In this document: one piece after another, positions 22,946-35,395 of the stretch
How positions within the stretch are numbered: the stretch's first letter is position 1
Layout of the letters: every line of letters begins with the position of its first letter
Assembly (NCBI GenBank): GCA_030386875.1
Contig: CM059569.1
Location: 46,539,842-46,603,841, forward strand
From: Morinoia aosen
Lineage: Eukaryota; Arthropoda; Malacostraca; Amphipoda; Talitridae
Length of the DNA stretch: 64,000 nucleotides
Direction of reading: 5' to 3'
Notes under the pieces: model-generated
What the model was told of the DNA's origin: nothing
What the model saw: the letters and a program-made list of their open reading frames with translations, nothing else
The model's database searches: none
Made by a program: the position numbers and the translations under genes

Positions 22946-24398
22946 CAGAGGGGATCTGGACCTGGAAACCGGACAAAATAAGGCACGCATCTGACCAGAC
23001 ATCTGCCAGTCACGACCCACACCGAGGCTGGACGGATACCGGCTGACTCGCTCGATCTCCGGCCTCTTTGAAGCAGTGCAAAGTTGGGCAACGATGTCTG
23101 GCATCAGAGCGGATATTTCTATGGAAATGGAAGCGGGTCTTCGGTAATCAAAACATCCTTGGTCGAGCTCTGGGGATATATTCTCAGAAGCCTGGGGATA
23201 TACCCCCAGAGCTCGGAGTCTTCCCCAGCCTTCGAAGTAGGTATCCCCAGAAGGCTTCCCCAGTCTGCTTTTGCGAAACGTAGCTCCACAAGGATGTATA
23301 AATATGTGTTGTACTGCTGTGCAAGTCGATTGTATGATGGAATTTATCGTCACGTTTCTCTGAAATCAGAGATTTTCATATTTTCGTGTTACTCACTTTG
23401 TATATTCAGTGAATTGGTTAACAATGGAAAGCATCTCAAAGTTACAGCTCTGGTTTTGGCTGCTAATATGTTGTGCACTCAAATTAAAATCAAGGAACAA
23501 CTGTATTTGTTCTCTTCATGTGGATGCCAACGTAGATATATTATTAATCGGTTAATCCCTTGAAAATCTGAGTTCGTAGAAAAAGGATAGGCAATATCTG
23601 TATGTAAACATTTCAATTATTTAAGTTCCGGAAGTTTTTAAAATTCCATTTTCAATGCAGTTAAATATGGATAAGAGAACAGAAAAAATCCCACGCGGAT
23701 ATCGGTGCGTAGAATGTCTCACCACATGAAAATATTCCATGAATTTCGAATATGATTTAAGCTACAAGACTTACAGCTTGGCTTTTTAATTAAAAAATTT
23801 CAACTCGCTTTGTTATCGGACGATGTTAGATCTTCTCTCAGATACCCTTAGCTCTTCTCGCTTGTTACTATCGCCCATCATCAACCTGGGTTGACAAACG
23901 TGTTCATGTCTTTTCTGGTGGGTATAATGAATTAGCACCATAAAACAAGAAACTTTGGTCATGAAGGTACCTATTTTTTCTCTTGAAAGCAAAATTTGCA
24001 TAATTTTCGACATTCGTACTAAATTTTTGTCACTGTACAAAATGAGTAAATAAACATCTTGAAAACATTTTCCCATCACTAGCATGAGGCACTCACAATC
24101 TTTGGTAAATTTAAATTTCTAAAGTGTGTTTTCTTGCATTTTATTACAAGTTGGTCAAATAAATTTCAATTTAGTTCCCAAACTTTTCTTTACCAATCGC
24201 TCGATTTGTTCAATCGTTTGGCAAATCCATTAGTTCTCCAACTTCTCGACCCAAGAGGAAGTGTGAAGTGAAAGCTCGATGAACAGAAGAGTTTTCGCAG
24301 CATCCTCTTCTACTCGTCTTCTCCGTTTTCTGTACTTAACACTTTTACCGCGACGTGCGCTATCGGTGGCCACGGAGGGGATTTTCATAACGCTGCTG
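22946..24398. other. No gene recognised; opposed 159-codon frames
   Basis: Frames of 159 codons occur on both strands here (22874-23353 minus, 23084-23563 plus) and overlap each other. Their overlap holds repeated CTGGGGATAT / TATCCCCAG words in both orientations at 23165-23260. Neither matches a family I know. Confidence 0.4.
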
Positions 24399-24560
24399 AC
24401 CGACCAGTAGTCACAAACTTAACTTGCATAAATACTTAATAAAAGCCAAATGAAAGTATGATCTAGTAATTATTTTTTACTTTCAAAATTGTTCTCTACA
24501 ATTGACTTTAAGTTTGAGTTGAATATTGAACTTCAATTTAACCCATTGCGGTCAAGGTGT
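24399..24560. repeat. Dispersed repeat, copy B
   Basis: Diverged partner of the segment at 21988-22140. Both begin ACC(G/C)ACCAGT and continue CACAAACT. Confidence 0.55.
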
Positions 24561-26510
24561 TAAATAGAGGAGCTTCGTCTTGCTTTGGTGAAGCATCGAT
24601 CAGTTCCGGCGCTGATCTTACGAACCAGATTCTACTTTATCTGTTATTGAAGAAAATAGGAAACCATGAGACCCAAAGTACCTGCATTCAGTATCCATGA
24701 TACCTACAACTCACACTGGCAAATAATCAAGTATTTCAGAATAAGTGTATGAGTATCGAGTTTATGATCCCAACGTTTGCAATGAAACGCCCTCTGAATT
24801 TATAGTCATAACAATATGCCCCCACTCCGTTTGGCTCTTCTGACGGTCAGTAAAACGTACCACCTGTATAGAAATAAAATGTTACACTTTTCTCCTTGAG
24901 GGGGATCATATTAGTGACCTTTACACGGAACGGAACTCGTCCAGAAAAATTGGTGAGAGTTTGAACGCCCTGCGAGAGCAACTCGTGCGATGCTCTTCCG
25001 GAATAAAAAATACGGGAAAGACGGCGGGAGGCAGATTCACAAAAACAGAGTAAAAAGAACGGAGGGAAGTAAAAGGGATTTTTAAAAGCCACGTAAAGGG
25101 TGCGCAATAAATGCGCGAGGGCTACTCAATAGACACACAAAGAATATATCAATAAAGGGCCATTCGACTTGTTCATATAGCAGGGTAAATGATCCCTTGA
25201 GGCATGTATGAGCGTGTACTTATGACTTTGATAAGCATTCAAAGTAAAAAAAGAAAAGAAGAACAGTTTATTTCCGATAAAGATGGTACAAAAATAAGGC
25301 ACATCATTGTTTTTTGAACTTTCTTAAAGAAAATACACTTATTTGATGCACACAGATGAGTATTTTAATATCCACGCCACTAGTCGAAAAGAAATGATTG
25401 ATGGCAATGTATTCCTAATGTTGCTTAATCTAGATTTGACGTTATATGCAACTACAATTATAAAAGAAAATACAATTTCAGAGGATTAGATCTGCTGTCG
25501 TGAGGTTACACTAAATTATATGAATATGACGTTTAGTAAAAAAATATTCCAGCCCGTATAATATGACCACATACCCAAATATATCCATCGTACTAGACCT
25601 AAGATGCAATCTATTGCTGTATCGCTTGTGATAAATGGATATTGTTATGACCACAAAAAATGAGGGAGAATGGATGTTGTGCAGCAGAAAGAAACGTATA
25701 TAACACGAGCGTTCTTCCGGCCACTCTAGGCTCCCTTGAGATTACTTTCGATCAGACGCACAATTTGGGCCGCAAACTCGAGCAAGTTCAATCTTCCGTT
25801 ACAAACTTAGAAGTTCACGGCGAAAGTTTCCTTCGCCTCTGTCACTTGAAAGAATCGCCCTTATATTTTCTCGAAGCGACTCTCATTTTTGCGTTGTGTC
25901 GCTTTCAAAAAAAGTAAAATTACAAGGAACTGAGCCAGAGCTCGACACTAAACGCCCGACTCGCAGTTGTTATTGGAGTGAGACTTCGGTTCCGGGGAGC
26001 GGAATTCCCAGGTTCGGCTTTGAAAGAAACTCAGCATCACTAGACAGCAAAAAAAAAAGGAATTGGGATCATGATGCAAGGGTCTGAAGTGGCTTAGAAA
26101 TCATTAACAACGTTCGCTCATTTTGGATACGAATAACAGAAGTCAATCTGAAAAGCAACTACCGAAAGTTTTTTGAATTACCATGTTTGTTAAAAATTTT
26201 CGACGACAAGAATTTTTCATGAAAACAGCATGAAATTATTCATATTGCGTACCTTTTTTGGAGTTGTTTTAAATATGAACATATCTTGCAGTCATCATCG
26301 TGCGCGTCATCATACAATTGATCTATGTTTTGTATACATAGATATTTTACGCCAACTGAACGTTTCTACTCATCCACGATAAACAGGCACCAGAGCGCGC
26401 ATTTTCTGTTTTGTTTCGTGAAAGAGAGCAGCAAGAGAACTGAAGAGCCTCTTCTTCTCTCCGAAATAAAACAGCTTCATATCGCACAGCTAGAATACAT
26501 CAAACTTACA
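24561..26510. other. No gene recognised
   Basis: Frames up to 86 codons, no domain. Some could be fragments of host exons, but no splice-bounded conserved sequence can be supported. Confidence 0.4.
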
Positions 26511-26620
26511 TGAGACGTGGAATATCAGTATTATATCAGTAATATCAGTATCAGTGGGATATCAGTATCAGTAGGTGGAATATCAGAATATCAGTAAGGC
26601 GTGAGACGTGGAATATCTGT
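26511..26620. repeat. ATATCAGT microrepeat patch
   Basis: The words ATATCAGT and GTATCAGT recur irregularly about ten times, together with GAGACGTGGAATATC twice. Confidence 0.65.
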
Positions 26621-26884
26621 ATTTCTTAAAATTGACTATCATATCAGAATGCTCCCTGATAAAGAGAGAGAATTCATTTTTATAAAGTGTTTTTTTTTAG
26701 AGCGTGGATTTAAAGGAGCGAATCTATATTTATCTGCGTGTGTAATTAACCAGATTTTTGTATAATTAGCTTTTTCTGTGAATTTTCGGCCCAAAAAGTT
26801 TTAATATTCAACATCATTGCGGTGACGTTTTAGTAACTAATGTAATTGCAGCGATGTCTCATTAACTAATATTAAATAATATCT

Positions 26885-27580
26885 CTCTTCTGATGCTTCA
26901 GTCACTAATATCACTACGGTGATGTCTTAATTACTAATATCACTACGGTGATTTCTACGTTACTAATATCACGAATATCACTACGGTGATGTCTACGTTA
27001 CTAATATCACTACGGTGATGTCCACGTTACTAGTATCACGAATATCACTACGGTGATGTCTACGTTACTAATATCCCTACGGTGATGTCCACATTACTAG
27101 TATCACGAATATCACTACGGTGATGTCTTAATTACTAATACCACTACGGTGATTTCTACGTAATAATATCACGAATATCACTACGGTGATGTCCACGTTA
27201 CTAGTATCACGAATATCACTACGGTGATGTCTACGTTACTAATATCACTACGGTGATTTCTACGTTACTAGTATCACGAATATCACTACGGTGATGTCTA
27301 CGTTACTAATATCACTACGGTGATGTCCACGTTACTAATATCACGAATATCACTACGGTGATGTCCACGTTACTAGTATCACGAATATCACTACGGTGAT
27401 GTCTACGTTACTAATATCACTACGGTGATTTCTACGTTACTAGTATCACGAATATTACTACGGTGATGTCTTAGTTACTAATATCACTACGGTGATGTCT
27501 AAGTTATTAATATCACGAATATCTCTACGGTGATGTCTTAGTTACTAAGATAACGAATACCACTACGTACGGTGATGGAA
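26885..27580. repeat. Array of about 20 short hairpins (ATCAC-TACG-GTGAT)
   Basis: The core ATCACTACGGTGAT occurs about 20 times, with spacers of GTCTACGTTACTAAT or GTCCACGTTACTAGT and an intervening ATCACGAAT. Spacing alternates in an approximate 27/39-bp pattern. Each core is a five-base stem with a four-base loop. Confidence 0.93.
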
Positions 27581-27687
27581 ATCCAACCCGTGAATTGCTC
27601 AAATCTCAGCTGTGTTTACTATCAACACAATGGTGAGTATCTTCACTGTTGTGCATTCACATCACACAGCAGCTGGCTACATTAATG

Positions 27688-29059
27688 TGTATGAGTCGGG
27701 TTTTTCTTCCGCTCTTTCTTATAATGAGAATTAATAACGATAGCGTACTGCCACCACCGGGCGAGCCCGGAACTAAATTGGAGATTAATTACGTTAGTTT
27801 CCGATTGTCAATTGAGTACTTAGCTGGGTGGCGTTAGCGCGTATACGGGAGCTTTTACGACCACCCCTATTCAGATATATAAACTTTTGGTAACGTGCGT
27901 ATTTATTGGTAGCAATGGCGGCGGTTGGCGCGTGTTTCAGGCGCTAGTTTCTGAGAGAGATGAGAGGTAAGGGACGACTCCTGACGCGTTTTCTCATTTA
28001 TTTGGCCAGACTGGAAGGACGGCACAAGTGCGGCGATTATGAAAGTTCCACATAAATACTCGAGGGTTAACCCCACATACTGACCTACTCAGGAGACAAT
28101 ATTGACATATGCTAACAAGGAATCGACAACTCGAGCTCAGGGAATATTTTGCATATATTCACTCACGATATCACCGGGTGTTTAGCAGACACCCTACTCC
28201 AACCACTGAGCGTGTACAGACACTCGACACACGAGCCAACGAAACACGAGCCCGGGGGGTGTTCTGCAATCACCGAAAGGCTGAGCCAAGGTAAGCGTAT
28301 AGCAAACGCTTGAAATCATGCGCCCTCACACAAGTCAATGGATTTCGTCGAACACGGTCTCGAAATTCAACTATTGAAGATATGGGCTTTTACTATCAAC
28401 TCAAATTCCTAAGTATCCAAACCGGTTGTTCGTCGTACTCCCAAACTGAACTCTAGGACGTCCGTTCACGACCACGGCTCCCTACCCGCTCTCCACGACG
28501 GCTACTCGCGAAGTGTCCTCCGCTCGTCCGACACGACTCCGGCTCGGACAGTCCTCACCCCTCCCAAAGGGAAGGGGGGTCACCGCACGAGCCGGGCAGC
28601 GACGGGGCGAGAGGGTTCTGAGCTTCGCCTCCCTCCACCCAACCGGGGTGCGGCTGGGGGAGAGGGGTCGGGTCTCATGCCCCTGCCCGCCTCCCGCTAC
28701 GGCACATTAAATAAAGGTCGACCGTGACAGCACGCTAGCCGTCGTTTTATATATATTTCCAAGAACTTATAGTGCCCTTGACCAATCTACGTGGTCGCGC
28801 TCTACGAGTCCTGCGTCGTCTTTATGACGGAGTGACCGCCGCAGCCCAAGCACATCCAATTATTAAATTTACTATGGCAGTCTTTCGTAGTGAGAACGTC
28901 TCTCTTATATCTTTCCCAAGACCATAGCACGAAAGCCGGTCGTTATTTTATGACCCGTGTAATCTGAGATCCAGCCTTATGATAAAATATATTCTTTTCG
29001 CTCAGCAATGCCAACGATAAAGCTGGGATGAATCTGACTTCGTACCCTGACTTTATACA
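27688..29059 (-). repeat. Gypsy 3' LTR
   Basis: 1372 bp, starting TGTATGAG and ending TTATACA on the + strand, so the termini form a TGTAT/ATACA inverted repeat. The copy at 37566-38937 lies at a constant offset of 9878. The only difference I see is C at 27922 versus T at 37800. Small open frames inside (28109-28294, 28513-28710) are duplicated in the other LTR and are not genes. Confidence 0.95.
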
Positions 29060-29070
29060 CCCTTCCCCCA
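29060..29070 (-). promoter_or_regulatory. Gypsy polypurine tract
   Basis: On the minus strand TGGGGGAAGGG abuts the 3' LTR start TGTATAAAG. This is the expected plus-strand primer. Confidence 0.85.
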
Positions 29071-31934
29071 CTACGCAAAAGAAATTATGTAATAATTTCT
29101 TTTTCTATGTCTTGGCCTCAATGCATTTCTTACCCGACTGGCGAACACTGATACAACCTGACATCAAATCACAATGCAACACAATACAACATGACATCAA
29201 TTACAATATCACAAAAAAAACTAGGACGGCGACCACAACTCGCTCGCCTATGCTTCGGCCATTTTCACATAATATTGGCCCCCCTTCGGGACTGGAGAGG
29301 CGTTCGTCCGGCTTCGGGACGAAGTGGACAATGAGCGCTCGACCCTCCAGGGTCGCGGCCGCCCGCCCCCAGTCCGTCTCGGCCGAGACGGTCGCCAGAC
29401 TCCCGTCTGGTAGCCACGGCGACGTCTCGTAGTTGCGCGCTGCGACGTATGTCCCGAGATGGCGCATCACCTCGCTCGGCCTCCGTCTCCGCCCTCGATG
29501 CATGTACGTCGCCGTTTCCTACGGCACACGGTCGGGCATTAATTTTGTTACATGGGTTAGACATCAGTATAGAGCCTATTTTCAAAATTTTCCTTTCTTC
29601 GCCTCAAAATGAGTGCGTATGTTACATGATGAATGATATATGATTTTGGGATTCATGAACCTAACAAGTCCTAGCAGACTTGAATGACTAAGTCCCCACA
29701 CTCCTGCACACTACACAGCACATACTCCTGCACACGATACAGCACATACTCCTGCACACGACATAGCACCCACTCTGACAACACACGCACATTCTTTTAT
29801 TCTTTGTGGTGCAGGTCCTTATGATTAAATGATGGATGAATTTTCCTAATTCCTATTCTTTCCGTGTCAGCTGACTGTTTTTTTTTTCGTTATTGAATGG
29901 CATTTGCTGATCTCTCGTGAAAAGCAAGCATAAATTTCGTATGGGTGCAATACGGAGGCGTCCCTCGTTTGCGTGTATATTTTATGTACCAGTCGCGCAC
30001 GACTTATCTTTTAATCTTCCACATCTCATGGTATCGGTAACCGCTGCGATGCCTCAAGCATTGCGCACATGCCTCTGGATGGCCCATCAATCCCTCTCAG
30101 TCATGCTTCACGCCGTATCACTCCAACGCTCATTAGCAGACCAGGCATTCATAACGCTCTCCACAGTTCACGCACGTGTTACTTACGCGCAGGGGTATTC
30201 CCGATCTTACCATTTCCGAATGCCTCTCCGTCTTTCTTACGCGACCGCAGTTCCGGTCCGTCTCCGTTGGAGGCCGCTGTGGTGCTGGTTTATGCACCGC
30301 GCACACGCCTGCACCTCGCTCGCTGTCGCCTTCCTGAAAATCTTCAAAATAACCTTAGTACATTTATCATTAAATATTTCAGCTCTAGCGTCGGTTTGGT
30401 GCTGTTCACGCTCTGATTTCTCAGCACAGGAGCCGTCCATCTCTGTTATCTATATTCTTTTTGCTCATCTCTATTTATTTTTTCTCTCATCTATCTCGTA
30501 ATTAGCATCGCACCCGAATCTCTGTGCGCTTCTCTCTGTTCAGACTGCCTTCTCCAATCTCCGGCGTGACGCCGCTCATATTACATGTGTGCCAGCGTGG
30601 AACGCATCTCAAGTTTTATGGTCCGTCTGTGGCTGTATTGTCTCGTGGCTTACGCCTCGAGTCTCTGCCTCGCAAGTGCTCGTCCAGCCTGCCTTCCCAC
30701 TAACTACGTTATTATTAAAGAGCAGTATTTGCTGCTTATACTATGTCCGTAATGGGAGTTGATTAAATATAGTGTATCGGTATAAGTTCTGCACAGCTCT
30801 CAGGGGTTCTGCTATTCGAGCCGTTATTATCGGTCTCTAATCAATTCCGGCTCAGGTTTCTTTCTTCGAAATGGAGCAAGACTCATCCCCAGATAATTTC
30901 AACTCGCCGTCTCTCTTCTGAGCGACTGCATTGTGCCTATTGGTCTTTGTCTTAAACATCATTTAAAGCAATAAAATTTTTAAATTTTTCCTCCCCTCCG
31001 ACGATACAGTAAAATTCCTTTACAAGGAATTTTTCACCCTAAACAGCACAATGCACAATAAGGATAACTCTACTTCCCATCCCAGTTGCGGAATTTGCAA
31101 ATCTACACCTGAAAGGCAATGGTTTATTAGTGCGTATAACTAGTTATTTCTCAGGCTACTCAAAAAAAAAACTTCGTCCTCTCAGTTGTAACCTACTAGT
31201 TATGAGAGGACTAAAGAGCCGTACCCACTCTTGGCCGTATTCTGTGCAGGAACCTCTGCTGCGGCTGTGCTATACTTATATTTTAATACTGTCTAATTAT
31301 ATCTCTGCCTAGACGGCTAGTTTCCTTCGAAATCCCTCTTCGTTCCTTATACATCTCAAACAACTGACCAGCAATCAAATTCCTATTTCGATGTGAAGTC
31401 ATTATATCTAAGTTTTAATCTCGTCATTCAAAACTGCGCAGCCAGCACGATACACTTTTCCTAGTGCGTTATCATAATTTGTATGCCGCGTCTCTACTCG
31501 TATTTCCCGGCCGGGACTGAGTTCCTTTATGCCTCTTTCGATTTTATGACTCTCATCCTGTGTCCCGCTCTCAAGCTCTGAGCACAGTCGCTCGTGCTGG
31601 CTGCTAGCATTCCTAAAAGTTATTTGCCTAGCAGTCGACTACTCAGAAATTTTCCTGCCAACCTAGTTGTTTCTAAGCTATTCTGTAAAGGAATTAAATT
31701 AGTGCTTATATACTACTTATTTTGCTAGGTTTAATCTGAAAAGAAAATTAGATTATTCAGCTTATCTACCTACTTATTTAATAGGTTAAATCTGAAAAGA
31801 AAATTAGATTATTCAGCTTATCTACCTACTTATTTACTAGGTTAAATCTGAAAAGAAAATTAGATTATTCAGCTTATCTACCTCTCTACTTGTTACATAG
31901 TAGTTTTGCTCATGTTATCTTCTCTTCTACTCCT
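29071..31934 (-). other. Gypsy 3' region without a clear gene
   Basis: About 2.9 kb lie between the pol stop and the polypurine tract. It holds a GC-rich patch (29265-29540) with overlapping minus-strand frames (29201-29503 and 29265-29585), a three-copy CTCCTGCACAC repeat (29700-29770), and a 194-codon frame on the opposite strand (29917-30501) with no known domain. None has the signal peptide, fusion peptide or transmembrane pattern expected of an envelope. Confidence 0.6.
31720..31888. repeat. 56-bp repeat, three copies, behind gypsy pol
   Basis: AATCTGAAAAGAAAATTAGA recurs at 31733, 31789 and 31845, exactly 56 bp apart, each followed by TTATTCAGCTTATCTACC. It lies about 50 bp beyond the pol stop within the element. 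Confidence 0.92.
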
Positions 31935-34900
31935 CTACTCTTCTACCGGACCGGCGGATCTTAGAGCGTAAGGACGTCTAGCTGCCGGGGTGGGTAGGGG
32001 TGAGGGTGCTTCAGGCCTTGTTACATAGATGTCGTCATCGCTGCTCTCCGAATCGCTATCTTCGTGCAGTTCCTTGGTGACGTGCTCGACGCTCCTCCCC
32101 TTGCCGCTGGGACGCTCGTCTCGTATTACGAGAGCCTCCTCTGGTTTAAATGACGCGGGCTTCAGTCGATTTCTGTGTACCGTTATCTCCTGCCGGCGGC
32201 CGTGGACTTGTCGTATTACGACGTTCATCGGTGTTGGAAGGGCCTGAACCCTGTACGGGCCTAACCAATTAGGTCGGAATTTCCCCATCGCCTTGTTCCT
32301 TCCTGCTGTATTCCGTAGGAATACACAATCGCCGACTCTAAGTTCCTTATCTCTCACGCGCTGATATCTCACATTTTTGTCATGTGCACTTCGGCTTGCT
32401 GACATCGCGTTTTCGAACGCAATTTGCAATCTGGCAAAAGCGGCGTGAGGAAAGTTCTCCTCTACAGCATAGTTTAGTATCCTGGGCTGCAGAATATCGG
32501 ACAGTGGCAAAGGAGCGTCGCGTCCATGGAACAAGAAGTACGGTGTGTTGTCTACCGAAGCATGATACGAACAGTTTAGGGCGAGCGTGGCGAAAGGTAG
32601 CTGCTCGTCCCATGATGTGAGATCCTTCTCTACTGTTGTGGCCAACGTTGTCTTTATTAACTTGTTGAAGGCTTCCGTCATACCGTTACTGGCTGGATGG
32701 AAGGCCGTGGTGAAATGCAACTTGGACTTTAAAATGCGGCACATTTCTTGGAAATTTTGGGCGGTAAACTCCGTACCTCGATCTGACACGATGTGTTCCG
32801 GACAGCCGTACCTGCATACATAGTCCATGAATGCTCGCGCCACTGTTTCGCTCTTCTTATCGCGCAATGGGTACGCCTGCACGTGTCTCGAGAAATGGCA
32901 CACGATCGTCAGAATATATCTATGTCCGGCGTGTGACTGTGTCAGCTCTCCAATGAGATCAATCCCCACTCTTTCTAATGGTCGTGAGACTGGCGGTAAT
33001 TCGCCTATTTTTGTTTTGAGGCCCCCGTGGGGACTTCGTTTCTGACACGTCGTGCAATTTTTCACGTGCTCTTGCACGTGTCGTGCCATATTTGGCCAAA
33101 AGAATAATTCTCTAGCACGGTGGAGGGTCTTTTTCGCCCCAAAATGTCCGGAAATTCGCGTATCGTGCGACATTATTAACGCGGGCTTTATTAGGGATTC
33201 AGGAATCACTGCACGTTTGTAAATGTCTCCACTGTCTTTCACTTCCAGGTAGAAAAGGCAATTTTTGTCCAGCACGAAATCCTTATACTGGCTCGGATCT
33301 GTCACCATTTCGCCCTTACCTTCCAATGCGTTGATGACCTTGGCCCAGTGCTGTGCTTTGCGCTGCTCCATACTTACCTTTTCCGCACAGAAAACTTCGT
33401 ACGGGTCCAGCGCTTCCGTCACGGTCGGGCGGACGGCTGCCACTCCGCGTGAGAGCGTGTCTGGAATCACATTCTCCTTGCCGGGTCTATACGAAATTTC
33501 ATATTCGAACTGCGACAGCAGCACTGCCCAGCGGGCGATCCGTGGAACGGTAGCTTTGTATTGGAACAAATATCGCAGCGGCTGATGGTCTGTTAGGATC
33601 TGAAACTTCCGACCGTAGAGGTATCGAGCAAAATGGCGGACGTTTTCCACAATAGCTAAAGCTTCTCTTTCCGTGGTAGAATAGCGGGTCTCCGCCGGTG
33701 TAAATTTCCGTGAATAGTATGCTATCGGGTGATCCAGGCCGTCCTTTTCTTGCGTCAGTACTCCTCCCAGAGCGACATCACTGGCGTCGGTATGCAGCCT
33801 GAACGGTCGCTCGAAATTTGGGTAACCCAACACCGGCGCTTCAGCTAGAGCCGATTTGAGCGCGTCGAATGCGGCCTGATGTTCGTTCGTCCACACAAAC
33901 TTGGCACACTTCTTAGTCAATGCCGTCAAAAGTGCGACTCGCTCCGAGAAATTTGGTATGTGTCTTCGATAGTAGCCTGCCATTCCCAAAATTCTTCGTA
34001 CATCTTTCGGTTTTTTCGGTGGTAACAACTCGCGAATGGCCGTGATTTTCCTTTGGTCAACTTGAATTCCGTCCTTCGAGACAACATGACCTAAATATTC
34101 GATGGAGGGTTTTGCAAAGCTGCACTTTTTCAATGACATTTTTAAACCGGACTTCTGGAGGAGAGCGAGAACTTCTTCCAAATGAGCGATGTGATCCTCA
34201 AACGTCTTCGAAAATACCACTACGTCGTCTAGGAAAACGTAGCTCGTTTTTCCAATCACTGGTTCTAACACTCGATTGACCAAGCGCTGGAATGTGGCCG
34301 GAGCTGTAGTCAATCCGAATGGCATCCTCTTGAATCTGTACTGAGCCGACTCAGTAGCAAATGCTGTCTTGTCGCGGTCTGCTTCCGCGACCGGAATCTG
34401 CCAGTAGCCCGATTTCAAATCAGTTGCTGAGAAGTAGCATGCGCCTCCAAGGGACTCCAAAATTTGCTCGATGCGTGGCATTGGATATTTGTCTGCGAGC
34501 GTGACTTCATTAATTCGTCGAAAATCAACACAGAATCTATGCGTGCCGTCCTTCTTTTTGATGAGGAGCACTGGAGATGCCCACGCGCTCGCTGATGGCT
34601 CAATTACGTCCATCGTTAGCATATTCTGCACTTGTTCTTCGATTGCTGCGCGCGTTGCCTGGGGTAGAGGCCATTGTTTCGTAGCAATTGGCGCCGCGTT
34701 CCTGGTGTCAATTCGATGTGGGAGCAAGTCACATCGTCCTAAATCTTGCTCGTGCTGAGAAATGGCTGGCGCATACTTACCGATGAGCGCTAACAAACTC
34801 TCACGCTGCTGCGTGTGCAGATGCTCTAGGCTTGGTACTTCCGCCTCGGGTAGCTCGTCGGTTATACCATACTCACCATCGTCACTGCTCACTGTTGGTA

Positions 34901-35395
34901 GCACCGCCGCGACCTCAGACTGTCGCATACTTACCCTTTTTCTTTGTCTGATCAAATTGATCGACTCTCCGGCATACTTACCGTCCTTAAATGCATATGA
35001 ATGACCGTTCACTATCACTCTACTACCATATCTACTGGTCATGTCCAGCGTCACCTTACCTATGCGCTGGAGTAAATCGAGCCCTACTAGTATGTCTCCT
35101 GGATAATTTCCGACCTGCGCTACAACCGTGTCGTGCACATACGTTTTACCTCCTATCTTAATGTTCAGCGCGATTCTGCCCCGCACATCTATTTCTGCGC
35201 CACTTACTGTACTTAACTTTAGCTTGGCCGTCTTTATTCTTACTGTACCTGATCCTGCCGACACAATTTGTTCAGCCGTTTCCGGCCTTATTAGACAGCA
35301 CACCGATCCGGTGTCCAGGAATGCTTCGCAGTCTTGTTCATTCACTTTTATTTTTATGATCGGCTTTGTCTCGTGTGCATCGGCAGGCGGGGCTA
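31935..35395 (-). CDS. pol: Gypsy Pol: protease, RT, RNase H, integrase
   Basis: About 1150 residues, in the -1 frame relative to gag and open back to the slippery site, so it is probably made as a Gag-Pol fusion. No ATG is near its N-terminus; the first codon used by automated calling at 35345 is GTG. From that codon, an aspartic protease starts with LDTGS (residues about 10-14). RT carries the catalytic VFLDD near residue 370. RNase H has HTDASDVALGG. Integrase has an N-terminal HHCC zinc motif (HDTRISGHF ... CTTCQ, about 725-765) and a DDE core (GIDLIG, SDRGTEF, SNGMTEAFN). The C-terminus has a GPY-type module (WLGPYRV) and an acidic/proline tail. I see no chromodomain. Frames are uninterrupted, so this copy looks functional. 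Confidence 0.95.

Noticed and set aside
22874-23563. Two opposed 159-codon genes
   Set aside because: They overlap on opposite strands, lack domains, and the equal length seems to be coincidence.
28109-28710. Small genes repeated at 37987-38588
   Set aside because: They lie inside the gypsy LTRs, so the duplication is that of the LTR itself; no independent coding evidence.
29201-29585. An envelope gene of the gypsy element
   Set aside because: Two short overlapping GC-rich frames lack a signal peptide, cysteine pattern and transmembrane anchor.
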